Below, piece by piece: positions 1 to 8,800 of a DNA stretch of 25,789 bases. A program made the position numbers and the translations under genes. Positions within the stretch are counted from its first letter, which is position 1. Each line of letters starts with the position of its first letter. Under the pieces are notes generated by a model that had not been told where the DNA came from, searched no databases, and was given only the letters and a program-made list of their open reading frames with translations. Source of the stretch: an uncultured Clostridia bacterium (GTDB lineage: Bacteria; Bacillota; Clostridia; TANB77; CAG-508); the NCBI GenBank assembly GCA_949077355.1, contig CARUQW010000020.1, positions 1-25,789 of the forward strand, written 5' to 3'.

Positions 1-70
1 TGAACTTTTCGTTAGATATTTTCTTAGGGTGATTTTATCATAAATTAATCACATTCATTTTCATAATTAG

Positions 71-99
71 TTGCTTTTTTACATAAAATGTGTTATAAT
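71..99 (+). promoter_or_regulatory. Sigma-A-type promoter of the small membrane protein gene
   Basis: A -35 box TTGCTT (71-76) and a perfect -10 box TATAAT (94-99) are separated by 17 bases. They lie 71 bases upstream of the ATG at 170. The leader contains a short imperfect hairpin at about 114-131. Confidence 0.7.
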
Positions 100-169
100 A
101 AATATATGTAACAATCTCGGAAAAGTCTGAGAAAACCTAAAATAAAACAAAAAACAGGAGGAATTTATC

Positions 170-601
170 ATGAAGAAAAAAGGAACTATTTTACGGGTTG
201 TAGCATTTTCATTAGGAGTATTACTTGCTCCTATCTTAATTCAATACTTGCCTAACTTTACGTATACGATACCAATCGCAGCCGGATTGTTAGTGGGCGC
301 CATTGCCTTCGTTGTACTTCTGTACTTCGGTTCTGGGCTTTCCAGGGAGTATATCAGGAAAAATTCTCGCTGGATATGGGGACCATTTGCCTTGATAACT
401 GTGTTAATCATCGCAAGCTTTTTATCCTCATTCTTTAAGCTCAAGTTACCCAAAGAGGCTATCATGTCCTACTATGTGTTTGCAGTACCAGCCGTTGCTA
501 TTAATATTTTTCTTAATATTAAAAAAGCATTTCCGGCATTCAGACATAGGAGAAAAAAGTCAAACCAGCCAATAGAAGAGGAGGATCTGGATATTGAATA
601 A
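170..601 (+). CDS. Small multi-pass membrane protein, function unknown
   Basis: A 143-residue protein that I cannot assign to a family. Hydrophobic stretches near residues 8-25, 33-53, 69-88 and 98-115 suggest four membrane segments. A basic cluster (residues 120-131) is followed by an acidic tail ending EEEDLDIE, probably cytoplasmic. The start is well supported by AGGAGG nine bases upstream of the ATG and a consensus promoter further up. The gene stands alone on the plus strand and ends in a hairpin shared with the convergent gene. It is noticeably richer in G+C than most of the window, with runs such as GGCGCC and codon 9 being CGG, which most of the other genes avoid. This suggests acquisition from another genome. 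Confidence 0.75.
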   Translation: MKKKGTILRVVAFSLGVLLAPILIQYLPNFTYTIPIAAGLLVGAIAFVVLLYFGSGLSREYIRKNSRWIWGPFALITVLIIASFLSSFFKLKLPKEAIMSYYVFAVPAVAINIFLNIKKAFPAFRHRRKKSNQPIEEEDLDIE

Positions 602-605
602 CAGA

Positions 606-646
606 AAAGTCATCCTGAGGATATTTATTATCCGACGGATGGCTTT
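606..646. terminator. Bidirectional hairpin terminator
   Basis: The outer stem AAAGTCATCC (606-615) pairs with GGATGGCTTT (637-646, one G-T pair). An inner stem GGATA/TATCC (619-633) sits inside. T-rich sequence follows at 647-660. It lies between two convergent genes and can serve both. Confidence 0.7.
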
Positions 647-665
647 CCTGTTTCTTTTTATTTAC

Positions 666-2438
666 TTATTTTTCTTGTTCTTCTTCTACAGTTTTTACTG
701 GATCTTTATGTGCTTTTACTAAATTCTTTACTTCTCTTAGTTGTTCATCTGTTAATTGCCCTTTAGCCTCTTCATCTAATTCATTATCTAATTCAGCATT
801 TGCTCTTAACATTTCCTTAAACGATTTTACAACTTCTTTCTTTTTCAATTTGTTTCCATCTTTATCATATGCCATTTCATTATAAGCATATGCAGCATCA
901 ATTACATCTTCTTCCTTATAAATAGGGAATTTAGCTGTTTCTTCTCTTCCTGTTAGTTTACGGAAAAAGTTTTCTAATCGAGATGGCTTATATTCACCAT
1001 GTATTTTTCCAATTTCGTATCTTTCTGCTTTTATCGCATTATTATACATTTGCAATTTTTCATCTGTGTTAACTTCTTGTCTAAATATTCTACTAAATAA
1101 ACCTGCTTTTGATAAATCTTCCATATCATACTGAATATCTAATTTATTTTGATTTTTAACATTTGCTTTTGAATATTGGATTTTAGCCACATATTGATTC
1201 AATATTTCAGATTTTTGTTTTTTCGGCATATCAGATGAATAAACAGCATGAATAACTGTCATATCAAATGATCCTTCTCTTACCAAATCTTTTAAAGCAT
1301 CTAATTTATTTTCTTTGACTCTTAATTCCTGCCTTAAGTACTCTTTTAATTCTTTATCTTCTAATGAGTTCAAACTAAGTCCATACTTTATATCTCTTGC
1401 TGATACTTCATATTCCGTTCCATCATAATCAATTAATCCTCTACGTCCAATTTGTATATCAATTGGTTTTATTTTATCTGAAGTTTGTGTGGTTTGATTT
1501 TGTGATGTTGAGGTTTGACTTTGTGTTGTTGCTCTTCCTTTTTCATCAATTAACCCTTGTTCTTCTAACTTTCTTTTCTCTGTTTCTTGCAATCCACTTT
1601 TAACATCTTCGTAATATCTTTCTTCTTCTCTTTTTTCCCTACCAGCTACCATTTCTTCTAATAGTTCTTCATCTTCTTTTTGCTTTTCTTCATCTTTTCT
1701 CTTTTGCGTTTCTTCTAATCCGCTTTTAACATCTTCGTAATATCTTTCTTCTTCTCTTTTATCCCTACCAGACACCATTTCTTCTAACAATTTTTCGTCG
1801 TATTCACGAGTAATATTGTCTAATTCATTTTTATTAAAATTAGCTTCAACTTTTCTATCTAATTCATCTAGTTCTATAAACTTTTGCTTTGGTGATAGAC
1901 CATTTAAAAAATCTGTCAATTCAATCATTGGATTTATCTCTGCTAATCTATTTTTATTATGCAAATAATTCTCTTTTGCTTTTCTAATTTCTTTCTTTTC
2001 TGAATCTGATTTTTTATCAAATTCTTCTTTTGTTACATTATTTAATTCAATTTCTTTATCTAATCTTTCCTTTTCTGCTTTTAATCTACCTATATCTTCT
2101 ACTAGCTTTACGTTTCTATTTTCATCCACATAGTTCTTTTTATCTGCTATTTCTTGTCGAATTTTTGCTTTTTTCTCCGCAATTAACTTGTCTAGTTCTT
2201 TTTCTTCATTTCTTCTTTCATTATCTGTCATAACAAATTCATAGTGTTTCTCATCCAATTCTTTTTTTGCATCTTGATAAAATCCACTATTGGCATCTTT
2301 AATTGTATCTAATTCTTCTTGTGATTTTTTTTCTTCCTCTTGTAAATTAGCAGATTTCTCTGTCAATTTTTCTACTTTACTTTGCTGTTTTTTTATGATT
2401 TTGATTTCATCCTTTATTTTTTCTAATAGTTCTTCCAT
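666..2438 (-). CDS. Lys/Glu-rich coiled-coil protein with tandem 42-residue repeat, function unknown
   Basis: A 590-residue protein, extremely rich in Lys and Glu, with predicted coiled coil over roughly residues 1-320 and no signal peptide or membrane segment. Residues near 215-300 hold two tandem copies of a 42-residue unit sharing the core REEERYYEDVKSGL. A Gln/Thr/Ser-rich linker follows, then a more globular C-terminal half (about 330-590) containing IQIGRRGLIDYDGTEYEV. The start is supported by GGAG upstream and a promoter at 2495-2523. It is a single-gene unit. Composition is typical of the AT-rich majority of the window and no in-frame CGG is seen. I do not recognise the family; a structural or scaffold role is only a guess from the coiled coil. 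Confidence 0.8.
   Translation of the reverse strand: MEELLEKIKDEIKIIKKQQSKVEKLTEKSANLQEEEKKSQEELDTIKDANSGFYQDAKKELDEKHYEFVMTDNERRNEEKELDKLIAEKKAKIRQEIADKKNYVDENRNVKLVEDIGRLKAEKERLDKEIELNNVTKEEFDKKSDSEKKEIRKAKENYLHNKNRLAEINPMIELTDFLNGLSPKQKFIELDELDRKVEANFNKNELDNITREYDEKLLEEMVSGRDKREEERYYEDVKSGLEETQKRKDEEKQKEDEELLEEMVAGREKREEERYYEDVKSGLQETEKRKLEEQGLIDEKGRATTQSQTSTSQNQTTQTSDKIKPIDIQIGRRGLIDYDGTEYEVSARDIKYGLSLNSLEDKELKEYLRQELRVKENKLDALKDLVREGSFDMTVIHAVYSSDMPKKQKSEILNQYVAKIQYSKANVKNQNKLDIQYDMEDLSKAGLFSRIFRQEVNTDEKLQMYNNAIKAERYEIGKIHGEYKPSRLENFFRKLTGREETAKFPIYKEEDVIDAAYAYNEMAYDKDGNKLKKKEVVKSFKEMLRANAELDNELDEEAKGQLTDEQLREVKNLVKAHKDPVKTVEEEQEK
1591..1788 (-). repeat. Tandem duplication inside the coiled-coil gene
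   Basis: About 72 bases starting at 1591 recur almost identically starting at 1717, a period of 126 bases or 42 codons. Only a few substitutions separate the copies, so the duplication is recent or actively homogenised, and it keeps the frame. Confidence 0.85.
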
Positions 2439-2494
2439 AAACTACTCCTTTCCCTATATCTAAATATATTTCACGCATTTTACACCTATTATAA

Positions 2495-2523
2495 ATTATA
2501 ACATTTTTTTCAAAACATAGCAA
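2495..2523 (-). promoter_or_regulatory. Promoter of the coiled-coil protein gene
   Basis: On the minus strand TTGCTA (2523-2518) lies 17 bases from a perfect TATAAT (2500-2495), about 57 bases upstream of the start codon at 2438. Confidence 0.7.
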
Positions 2524-2603
2524 GCAATTGACATAATTTTAACACAAATGTCACACTTTGGTAATATTTGTAATACTTTTTATATTATAACTCATTCTAA
2601 AAA

Positions 2604-2637
2604 CCAAAAGAAGCAGTAAATTTCACCGCTTCTTTGG
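2604..2637 (-). terminator. Terminator of the HD-GYP-like gene
   Basis: CCAAAAGAAGC (2604-2614) pairs with GCTTCTTTGG (2628-2637). On the minus strand the stem is followed by TTTTT. It lies 14 bases past the stop codon of the upstream gene. Confidence 0.75.
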
Positions 2638-2650
2638 ATAAAGAATTCAA

Positions 2651-3796
2651 TTACATTTCCTCCTGTTTAACGATTTTATTCAGCTGGGTTGACTGGATAT
2701 CATGAACTTTGCTGTTCGTGTTCTTTCTTTCCATTACGATGTGCTTAATCGTAATCGTTGTTTCTTCGCTTAGATCCACAAATCTTCTAGCGCCTAGCGT
2801 GTTATCTGTATAAACCATGGGTTTAGTTGGATAATTTTCACTATTTTTTACCACTGTCGCATGTTCTCCTGTCGTGAGAATCACCTCAGTTCCTGGTGCA
2901 TATACCTGGATATTTTCTTTAAAGAGCTTGTATGCTTCCCGACTTAAATTGCCATTTTCAACACCATGATTGATAACTGACAAAACATTTTCCAAAGGTA
3001 ATGGTACATTCCCTTTTATGACTGCCTCTAAAAGCTCGTCATACACATAGCACAATGTGATAATTTTTGCTGCAGCTCTTACTGCCCGACTTTCCTCACC
3101 AAACTTAGCATTCATAATGTCATCATGTATCCCACTAAGTAGTACTATTTTAGATACTACTGGAATGGAATTTAATGCCAAATAGGCATATACTGAATGC
3201 CATTCCTCTGAAAAGGACATCTTAAGAAATTGCGAATGAAAATTTAGTTTCTTAAATATTTCCTTATCACCTTTGAGTTTCCTAATATCCTTTGGCCTAT
3301 TCTCAAAGGTTTTCCCATAGTCATGTAGCACAGCTGCCATGCCTATGTCTGCAAGATTGATTTTTTCAGAAGCTATAGTATTATTATACACATTAGCAAG
3401 TGCAATAGCTAATCTTGCTACTCTGAAAAGATGTCTCTCTTTGGCTTCTTCATATTCATCTGCAATATCTTGCATATCACAGGATATCTCTTCAAGCAGT
3501 TCCACATTAACTACAAGTTGTTGCATACATTCTTTTACTTCCTCAAATGCTTCTGGAGATATTTTCGCTGATAAATACAACTTATGGATGGCATCAACAG
3601 CATGTTTTTCTATAACTTCTGACTCATCTGCGATATTCACACAGGCGTCTGAAGTCTTAAACCATTTCCGAATAAACTCAACCTTGTTCTCAGTCAGAAC
3701 TATCCCCTTTTTTAATAAAATCTTTCCTTGGTGATTTACATCACCTTCCAGTTTGCAGCCAGCTTTTAAATCGCGAACATAAATCCGTCTAGACAT
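2651..3796 (-). CDS. HD-GYP-like domain protein with degenerate GYP segment
   Basis: A 381-residue protein. Residues 1-50 resemble the beta-rich N-terminal part of clostridial HD-GYP proteins (RDLKAGCKLEGDV). The HD domain spans about 115-265, with H122, H158-D159 in LHDYGK, H200, and a remnant H224-D225 where family members have HHE followed by a GYP motif. That GYP segment is absent (GIHDDIMNAKFGEESRAV). A C-terminal beta domain (about 295-360) resembles the tail seen after clostridial HD-GYP domains. Canonical members hydrolyse cyclic di-GMP; loss of GYP makes that activity doubtful, and metal-dependent phosphohydrolase or sensor roles are possible. AGGAGG and a promoter support the start. 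The gene is GC-richer than its neighbours and uses CGG at codons 4, 43, 237 and 286, unlike the housekeeping genes here. Confidence 0.8.
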   Translation of the reverse strand: MSRRIYVRDLKAGCKLEGDVNHQGKILLKKGIVLTENKVEFIRKWFKTSDACVNIADESEVIEKHAVDAIHKLYLSAKISPEAFEEVKECMQQLVVNVELLEEISCDMQDIADEYEEAKERHLFRVARLAIALANVYNNTIASEKINLADIGMAAVLHDYGKTFENRPKDIRKLKGDKEIFKKLNFHSQFLKMSFSEEWHSVYAYLALNSIPVVSKIVLLSGIHDDIMNAKFGEESRAVRAAAKIITLCYVYDELLEAVIKGNVPLPLENVLSVINHGVENGNLSREAYKLFKENIQVYAPGTEVILTTGEHATVVKNSENYPTKPMVYTDNTLGARRFVDLSEETTITIKHIVMERKNTNSKVHDIQSTQLNKIVKQEEM

Positions 3797-3873
3797 AATT
3801 TTTCCTCCTTTAATTTTTTAATTATTTGATTTGAAAAATTTCTCAAATTCTACATAAAATATGATTTATGTTT

Positions 3874-3902
3874 ATTATACTACTTTTTCTTACAAAATGC
3901 AA
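3874..3902 (-). promoter_or_regulatory. Promoter of the HD-GYP-like gene
   Basis: Minus-strand TTGCAT (3902-3897), a 17-base spacer and perfect TATAAT (3879-3874), 78 bases before the ATG at 3796. Confidence 0.7.
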
Positions 3903-3927
3903 GTTTTGCTCTCCTATTCTTCTAGCA

Positions 3928-3964
3928 AAAATGAGCAAACACATTTTTAGTATTCGCTCATTTT
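3928..3964 (-). terminator. Terminator of trmFO
   Basis: AAAATGAGC (3928-3936) pairs with GCTCATTTT (3956-3964), followed on the minus strand by a short T-rich tract. It begins directly after the trmFO stop codon. Confidence 0.7.
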
Positions 3965-3972
3965 CTTTCACA

Positions 3973-5391
3973 CTATAAATTTTCCAAACTTCTTTCTGCT
4001 AATCTTCGATATCTTTCTTTTTTATCTTTTATCTTCTTTCCTTTCAATTCTGGCAATATACCAAAATTAGCATTCATTGGCTGAAATTTATCATTCGGTG
4101 TCGAAATGTATTTAGCTAAAGCTCCTATTACAGTATATTCTGAAAAAACATACTTTTTTTCTTTACTTCCTAAAATGTCATCATGATTTTTTCCTCCATC
4201 CCCAAAATCATGAGCAGCATTCAACCCCGCTACTAGTCCAGATGAAATAGATTCCACATAGCCTTCTACTCCTGTAATTTGTCCTGCAAAATACAGGTTT
4301 GGAATCTTTTTCAGTTGATAGGTTTCATTCAATAATTGACTGGAGTTAATATAAGTATTTCGATGCATTACACCATACTTTACAAATTCTGCTTGTTTCA
4401 ATCCTGGTATTTTACGAAATACTTTTTGTTGCTCTCCAAATTTTAAATTTGTTTGAAATCCTACCATATTATATAAACTGGCTTGTTTATCATCTTGTCG
4501 TAATTGTACAATTGCATAAGGTCTTTTAGCTGTTCTTGGGTCGTCAAAACCTACTGGTTTAAGAGGTCCAAATCGTAAAGTATCCATTCCTCTTTTGGCC
4601 ATAATTTCAATTGGCATACACCCTTCAAAAATTTCTCTTTTTTCAAATTCATGTAAAGTTACAACTTCTGCCTCCACTAGTTCTTTCCAAAATTCTTCAT
4701 ACTCTTGTTGATTCATTGGCAAATTAATATAACTCTGCTCTTCTCTTTCTTGTTCTGCTAATCGTTTTATCCAAGCTTCTTCTGTTTCTTCTTTCTTCTT
4801 TTCTTGACTATATCGGTCCCCATAAAAGGCAATTTCAAAATCAATACTATCTTTTTGAATAATCGGTGCTGCTGCATCATAAAAATACAATTTATCTTGA
4901 CCTGTTATCTCTTGAATTTGATTGGCTAATGCACTAGAAGTTAAAGGACCTGTTGCCACAATAACAATTCCTTCTTGCAACATCTTTTGAATATCTGTAA
5001 CTTCTTCGTGAATCACTTCAATATAAGGATTATTTTCTATCTCTTCTGTCACTCTTTTAGCAAAGACTTCTCTATCTACAGCCAATGCTTGTCCTGCTGG
5101 CACCCTAGTTTCATCTGCAATACGAATTAATAACGAATCTAATCTTCGCAGTTCTTCTTTCAATAATCCACATGCATTTGTTAACAAATTCGATTTAAAA
5201 GAATTACTACACACTACCTCGGCTAGATTTTGATTATTATGAGCTGGAGAATATTTTTCTGGTTTCATTTCATATAACCTTACTTTTATTCCCTGTTTTG
5301 CTATTTGATAAGCCGCTTCACACCCAGCCAATCCTCCTCCAATTATTGCCACTGGGAACGGACCTTTTTGGCAATTTTCTATCTTTGTCAT
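3973..5391 (-). CDS. trmFO: tRNA m5U54 methyltransferase (FAD/folate-dependent) TrmFO
   Basis: TrmFO methylates U54 in the tRNA T-loop using methylenetetrahydrofolate and FADH2. The FAD-binding GGGLAG is at residues 18-23. The conserved VVCSNSFKSN places a cysteine at 61, and EGCMPIEIMAKRG places the second conserved cysteine at 258; these correspond to the two functional cysteines known in the family. The C-terminal IT/GVEGYVESI and AGLNAA segments are present. At 472 residues it is longer than the usual ~435. The excess is an N-terminal extension of about 8 residues and a charged insertion near residues 195-220 (KKKEETEEAW...), where relatives have a short loop. A GAGAGGAAG ribosome site precedes the ATG. 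It is transcribed after scfA but is separated from it by a terminator hairpin. No in-frame CGG. Confidence 0.95.
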   Translation of the reverse strand: MTKIENCQKGPFPVAIIGGGLAGCEAAYQIAKQGIKVRLYEMKPEKYSPAHNNQNLAEVVCSNSFKSNLLTNACGLLKEELRRLDSLLIRIADETRVPAGQALAVDREVFAKRVTEEIENNPYIEVIHEEVTDIQKMLQEGIVIVATGPLTSSALANQIQEITGQDKLYFYDAAAPIIQKDSIDFEIAFYGDRYSQEKKKEETEEAWIKRLAEQEREEQSYINLPMNQQEYEEFWKELVEAEVVTLHEFEKREIFEGCMPIEIMAKRGMDTLRFGPLKPVGFDDPRTAKRPYAIVQLRQDDKQASLYNMVGFQTNLKFGEQQKVFRKIPGLKQAEFVKYGVMHRNTYINSSQLLNETYQLKKIPNLYFAGQITGVEGYVESISSGLVAGLNAAHDFGDGGKNHDDILGSKEKKYVFSEYTVIGALAKYISTPNDKFQPMNANFGILPELKGKKIKDKKERYRRLAERSLENL

Positions 5392-5434
5392 TTTCTTTCT
5401 TCCTCTCTAGAAATCTTATATTTACTATTTTTAT

Positions 5435-5463
5435 AAGCGAGCAGGAATTTTTCCCACTCGCTT
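5435..5463 (-). terminator. Terminator of scfA
   Basis: AAGCGAG (5435-5441) pairs with CTCGCTT (5457-5463), with GGAA/TTCC extending the stem inside. T-rich sequence follows on the minus strand. It separates scfA from trmFO. Confidence 0.7.
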
Positions 5464-5487
5464 CTTTTGGTTCCAACGTTCTAACAG

Positions 5488-5631
5488 TTATTTCTTCTGC
5501 TCACAAACCTGGTTACCAACCGTGCATGACGTTTTACATGCTGACTGGCATGACGTCTGGCACTCTCCGCATCCTCCCTTTTTCAAGCTGTTATTCATGG
5601 TGTTTGTGTTTAATGTTTTTACATGTTTCAT
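5488..5631 (-). CDS. scfA: SCIFF ranthipeptide precursor (six cysteines in forty-five)
   Basis: A 47-residue precursor beginning MKHVKTLNTNTMNN and carrying the near-invariant core GGCGECQTSCQSACKTSC followed by TVGNQVCEQKK. SCIFF peptides are universal in Clostridia; a radical SAM enzyme (ScfB) installs thioether links from the cysteines. A longer in-frame ATG exists at 5673, but the family always starts MKH.KTLNT, and GGAGGAG lies seven bases before the ATG at 5631, so the shorter start is chosen. The maturase gene, normally immediately next to it, is absent: trmFO and a helicase flank the gene here. Its codons (TGC, GCC, ACG) are far GC-richer than the surroundings. Confidence 0.93.
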   Translation of the reverse strand: MKHVKTLNTNTMNNSLKKGGCGECQTSCQSACKTSCTVGNQVCEQKK

Positions 5632-5670
5632 ACTGTCTCCTCCTTGTTTGGTAAGATGTTTCTGGTTACT

Positions 5671-5690
5671 CAAATTCCTTTTGGAATTTG
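5671..5690 (-). promoter_or_regulatory. Perfect hairpin at the 5' end of the scfA transcript
   Basis: CAAATTCC (5671-5678), a TTTT loop and GGAATTTG (5683-5690) form an exact 8-bp stem. It falls just downstream of the -10 box, so the mRNA would begin with this stem. It may stabilise the message, but no regulator is implied by the sequence. Confidence 0.5.
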
Positions 5691-5694
5691 AATC

Positions 5695-5723
5695 ATTATA
5701 TCACATTCTCAATTAGTTTGCAA
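5695..5723 (-). promoter_or_regulatory. Promoter of scfA
   Basis: Minus-strand TTGCAA (5723-5718), 17-base spacer and perfect TATAAT (5700-5695), about 64 bases before the ATG. Confidence 0.75.
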
Positions 5724-5808
5724 TGCTCATGATTTTTTCCTCCGCACCTAAAGGTATTACTTATCTGTAACTCACTTAACATTCGCACAGCTAAGGGCAT
5801 CCCCAAAA

Positions 5809-8800
5809 TCATGAAAAAAGATTCATGATTTCTTCTTTTGACATTTTGTTAATAAAGGATGTTTTGGTACTTAGCATATTGTCTACTAATTCTGCCTTTT
5901 TTTGTTGTAATTCATAGATTTTTTCTTCGATTGAGTTTTTGGTGATTAATTTGTACACTTGCACATTGTTTTTTTGACCAATTCGATAAGCTCGATCAGT
6001 TGCTTGGTTTTCTGTGGATAAATTCCACCATGGGTCGTAATGTATTACCATGTCTGCTCCTGTTAGGTTTAATCCTGTTCCTCCTGCTTTTAAAGAAATT
6101 AAAAATACTTTGATGGCTGGATTTTTATTAAATTCGTTGACTAATTCAATTCTTTCATCTACTTTGGTACTTCCTGTTAATTTAAAATATTGTATATTTC
6201 TTTGTTTCAATTCTTTTTCCATTATCTCAAACATGGAAGTATAACCTGAAAATAATAATATTTTGTGTCCTCCATTTGCCGCTTCTTGTATAATTTCAAT
6301 ACATTGGTCCAATTTACTACTTCCTTCTTGATAATTTTCAATAAATAGAGCTGGATGGCAACAAATCTGTCTAAGTCTGGTCAAAGCTGCTAGTATTTGT
6401 ATATGACTTTTTTCATAGCCATTTAGTTCAATTTCTTCCGCTAGCTCCTGTTTTGCTTGTGCTAAATAATTCAAATAGATATTTTTTTGTTCCTCTCCCA
6501 TTTCATTATTTAATATCGTAATGGTTTTATCTGGTAATTCTGTTAATACTTCTTTTTTATTTCTTCTTAAAATAAATGGTTCAATTAGCATCCTTAATTT
6601 TCCCAATACTTCTTTGTTTTCTTCCTTTACAATTGGCATTTCATACATACTTTTAAAAGTTCGATAACGAAATAAATATCCTGGCATAATAAAATCAAAA
6701 ATAGACCATAGCTCTGCTAAAGAATTTTCAATTGGTGTTCCTGTTAAAGCATATCTAGTATCTGCTTTTATTCTTTTTATTGATTTTGCATTTTGTGTAT
6801 TACTATTTTTAAGATATTGTGCTTCATCTGCTATGATATAACGAAATGGATAGTCTCTTTTTTCGTATAATTCAATATCTCTTTTCAATAAATCATAAGA
6901 AGTTATTACTAAGTCATATTGATCCATTTCCTCAATTTGTCTTTTTCTTTCTGCTAGTGTACCTCTTATCACTAGTGTCTTTAAATTTTGTGCAAATTTT
7001 TCTGCTTCATTTTGCCAATTCAAAGTCAATGAACTTGGTGAAACCACTAAACTAGCTCTTTTTCCTTCATTTTGAACATAGTCTACAATAATGGATAACA
7101 TTTGAATTGTCTTTCCGAAGTCCCATATCATCTGCTAATATACCACCAAAATGATAATGGTCTAAAACTTTCAACCATTTAAATCCTGTTTTTTGATAAT
7201 ACCTTAAAATCTTTTCTAAATTTTCTGGCACTTTGATTTCTTCTTCCAATTGTTCTTTATCTAATTCATTTACTATTTTTTTGAATTCTGAATTTTTAAC
7301 AATCTCTGTTCCCTTTAACCCTTTTAACAATTGATTCAAGTATAAACTTCGATTTACTGGTAATCGCATTTCTCCATTTTCTAGTTCTTTATAATCAATA
7401 TCCATACCTGTTACCAATTTGTTTAAAAAATCAATTTCCTTGTTTTCTTCTAAATCAATAAAACTACCATCTTTCAATCTATGATACTTTTTCCTTAGTG
7501 CATATTTTTCCATAATTTCTTCTAATTCTTTGGAATCTATCTCCATATTTTTTAAATCAATTGATAACAAATTATTTTCTACTTTTACCCCTAAATTTCC
7601 GATTTTCGGACGTTTAATTTGTTTCATTTTAAATTTTTCAGTTGCTAATACTTCAAATTTTTGCATGTAATAGTTGATATCTTCAGTTAAAAATTCGTAG
7701 ATTTTATCATTGTCTGGTAAGATAAATCGTAAGTTCTTAGCGTCAAACATAAAACCTGTTTTTCGAAATATATTCAAAGCTCTTGTTTCTTGTATCCTAT
7801 TTCGTGGAAAATCTAATTTTAACTTTTCATTTAATGGATTAAATTCATTTTCTTCATAAACGAATTTTACTTCCGCTGTTAAAAAATCATTTTTATCAAA
7901 ATCTAAAAATACTTTAATCATTAATTCTTTTGGTTTATATTTTTTAATTTCCTCTTCTGTCATATTTTCAATGACAATTGCATTTTTTACTTTTGGTATA
8001 ACAATGGAAAATAATTGTATTAATTCATCTTTTCCTAATAACACTTCTGTCATATAATTTTGCCTAAATAATTGCAATAATTTCAAATTTGTTTTTTCAA
8101 ATTCTTTTGTACAACGGTACATTTTTTGATTATTTAAGACATATTTATAATTTTTCCCCTTCATAATGGTTACATTGAAAATTTCTATATTCGGTAAAAT
8201 GACATATTGCTCTTCATTCATTTTTTTCAATTTAAATTCAATTTTAGGCTGCTCTTCTGTGAATTCAATTTCGTCTGTATGATAATCTCTTTGAAAAACT
8301 ACCTTTTTTCCCTTTAGTACTTCGAATAAATCATCAATGCCACTATTTCCTAGAAGAATGCTTGTATCGCTCAAAGCTTTTCCATAGTAACGATAGTTGC
8401 TATTTGAATTTGAATTTGCATATTTGATAATTTCTGAATATCGTAAAATGAAATCTAACAATGGCTTGCTTTCTTCTGCAAACATTTCTCTTGTATGAAC
8501 AAACTGTAATTTTTCTCCATATTTATAGAATTCTCTTTCCAACATTCTTGTATAAAATTCAGATAAATCTTTTATTTTATACATTTTTTTATTTCCAATT
8601 TTAAATTCTACTTTCATATCACCTGAGAATTTATCATAAATAATTTTAGGCTCTAATCTTATGGTTCCTTTATTTTTTATTACTATGTCTTCCTCGTGAT
8701 CCAATTCCTCTATTTCTTCATTATAAAAGGTATTTACGATTTGTTTAAAGTTTCTATAATTGTTTGTAAGATTAGCCTGTGTTTGTGTTTCTTGTTTTGG

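Noticed and set aside
1397..2233. Plus-strand open frames opposite the coiled-coil gene, and similar hydrophobic shadow frames elsewhere
   Set aside because: They are Leu/Phe-rich translations of the complement of Lys/Glu-rich coding sequence, without ribosome sites.
5631..5673. Longer scfA start giving 61 residues
   Set aside because: The family N-terminus MKHxKTLNT and the GGAGGAG site both support the ATG at 5631.
5709..5810. Short minus-strand open stretch beginning MPLAVRMLSELQISN upstream of scfA
   Set aside because: Only about 34 codons, no ribosome-binding site, and it runs into the scfA promoter. It may be a gene relic but nothing supports expression.
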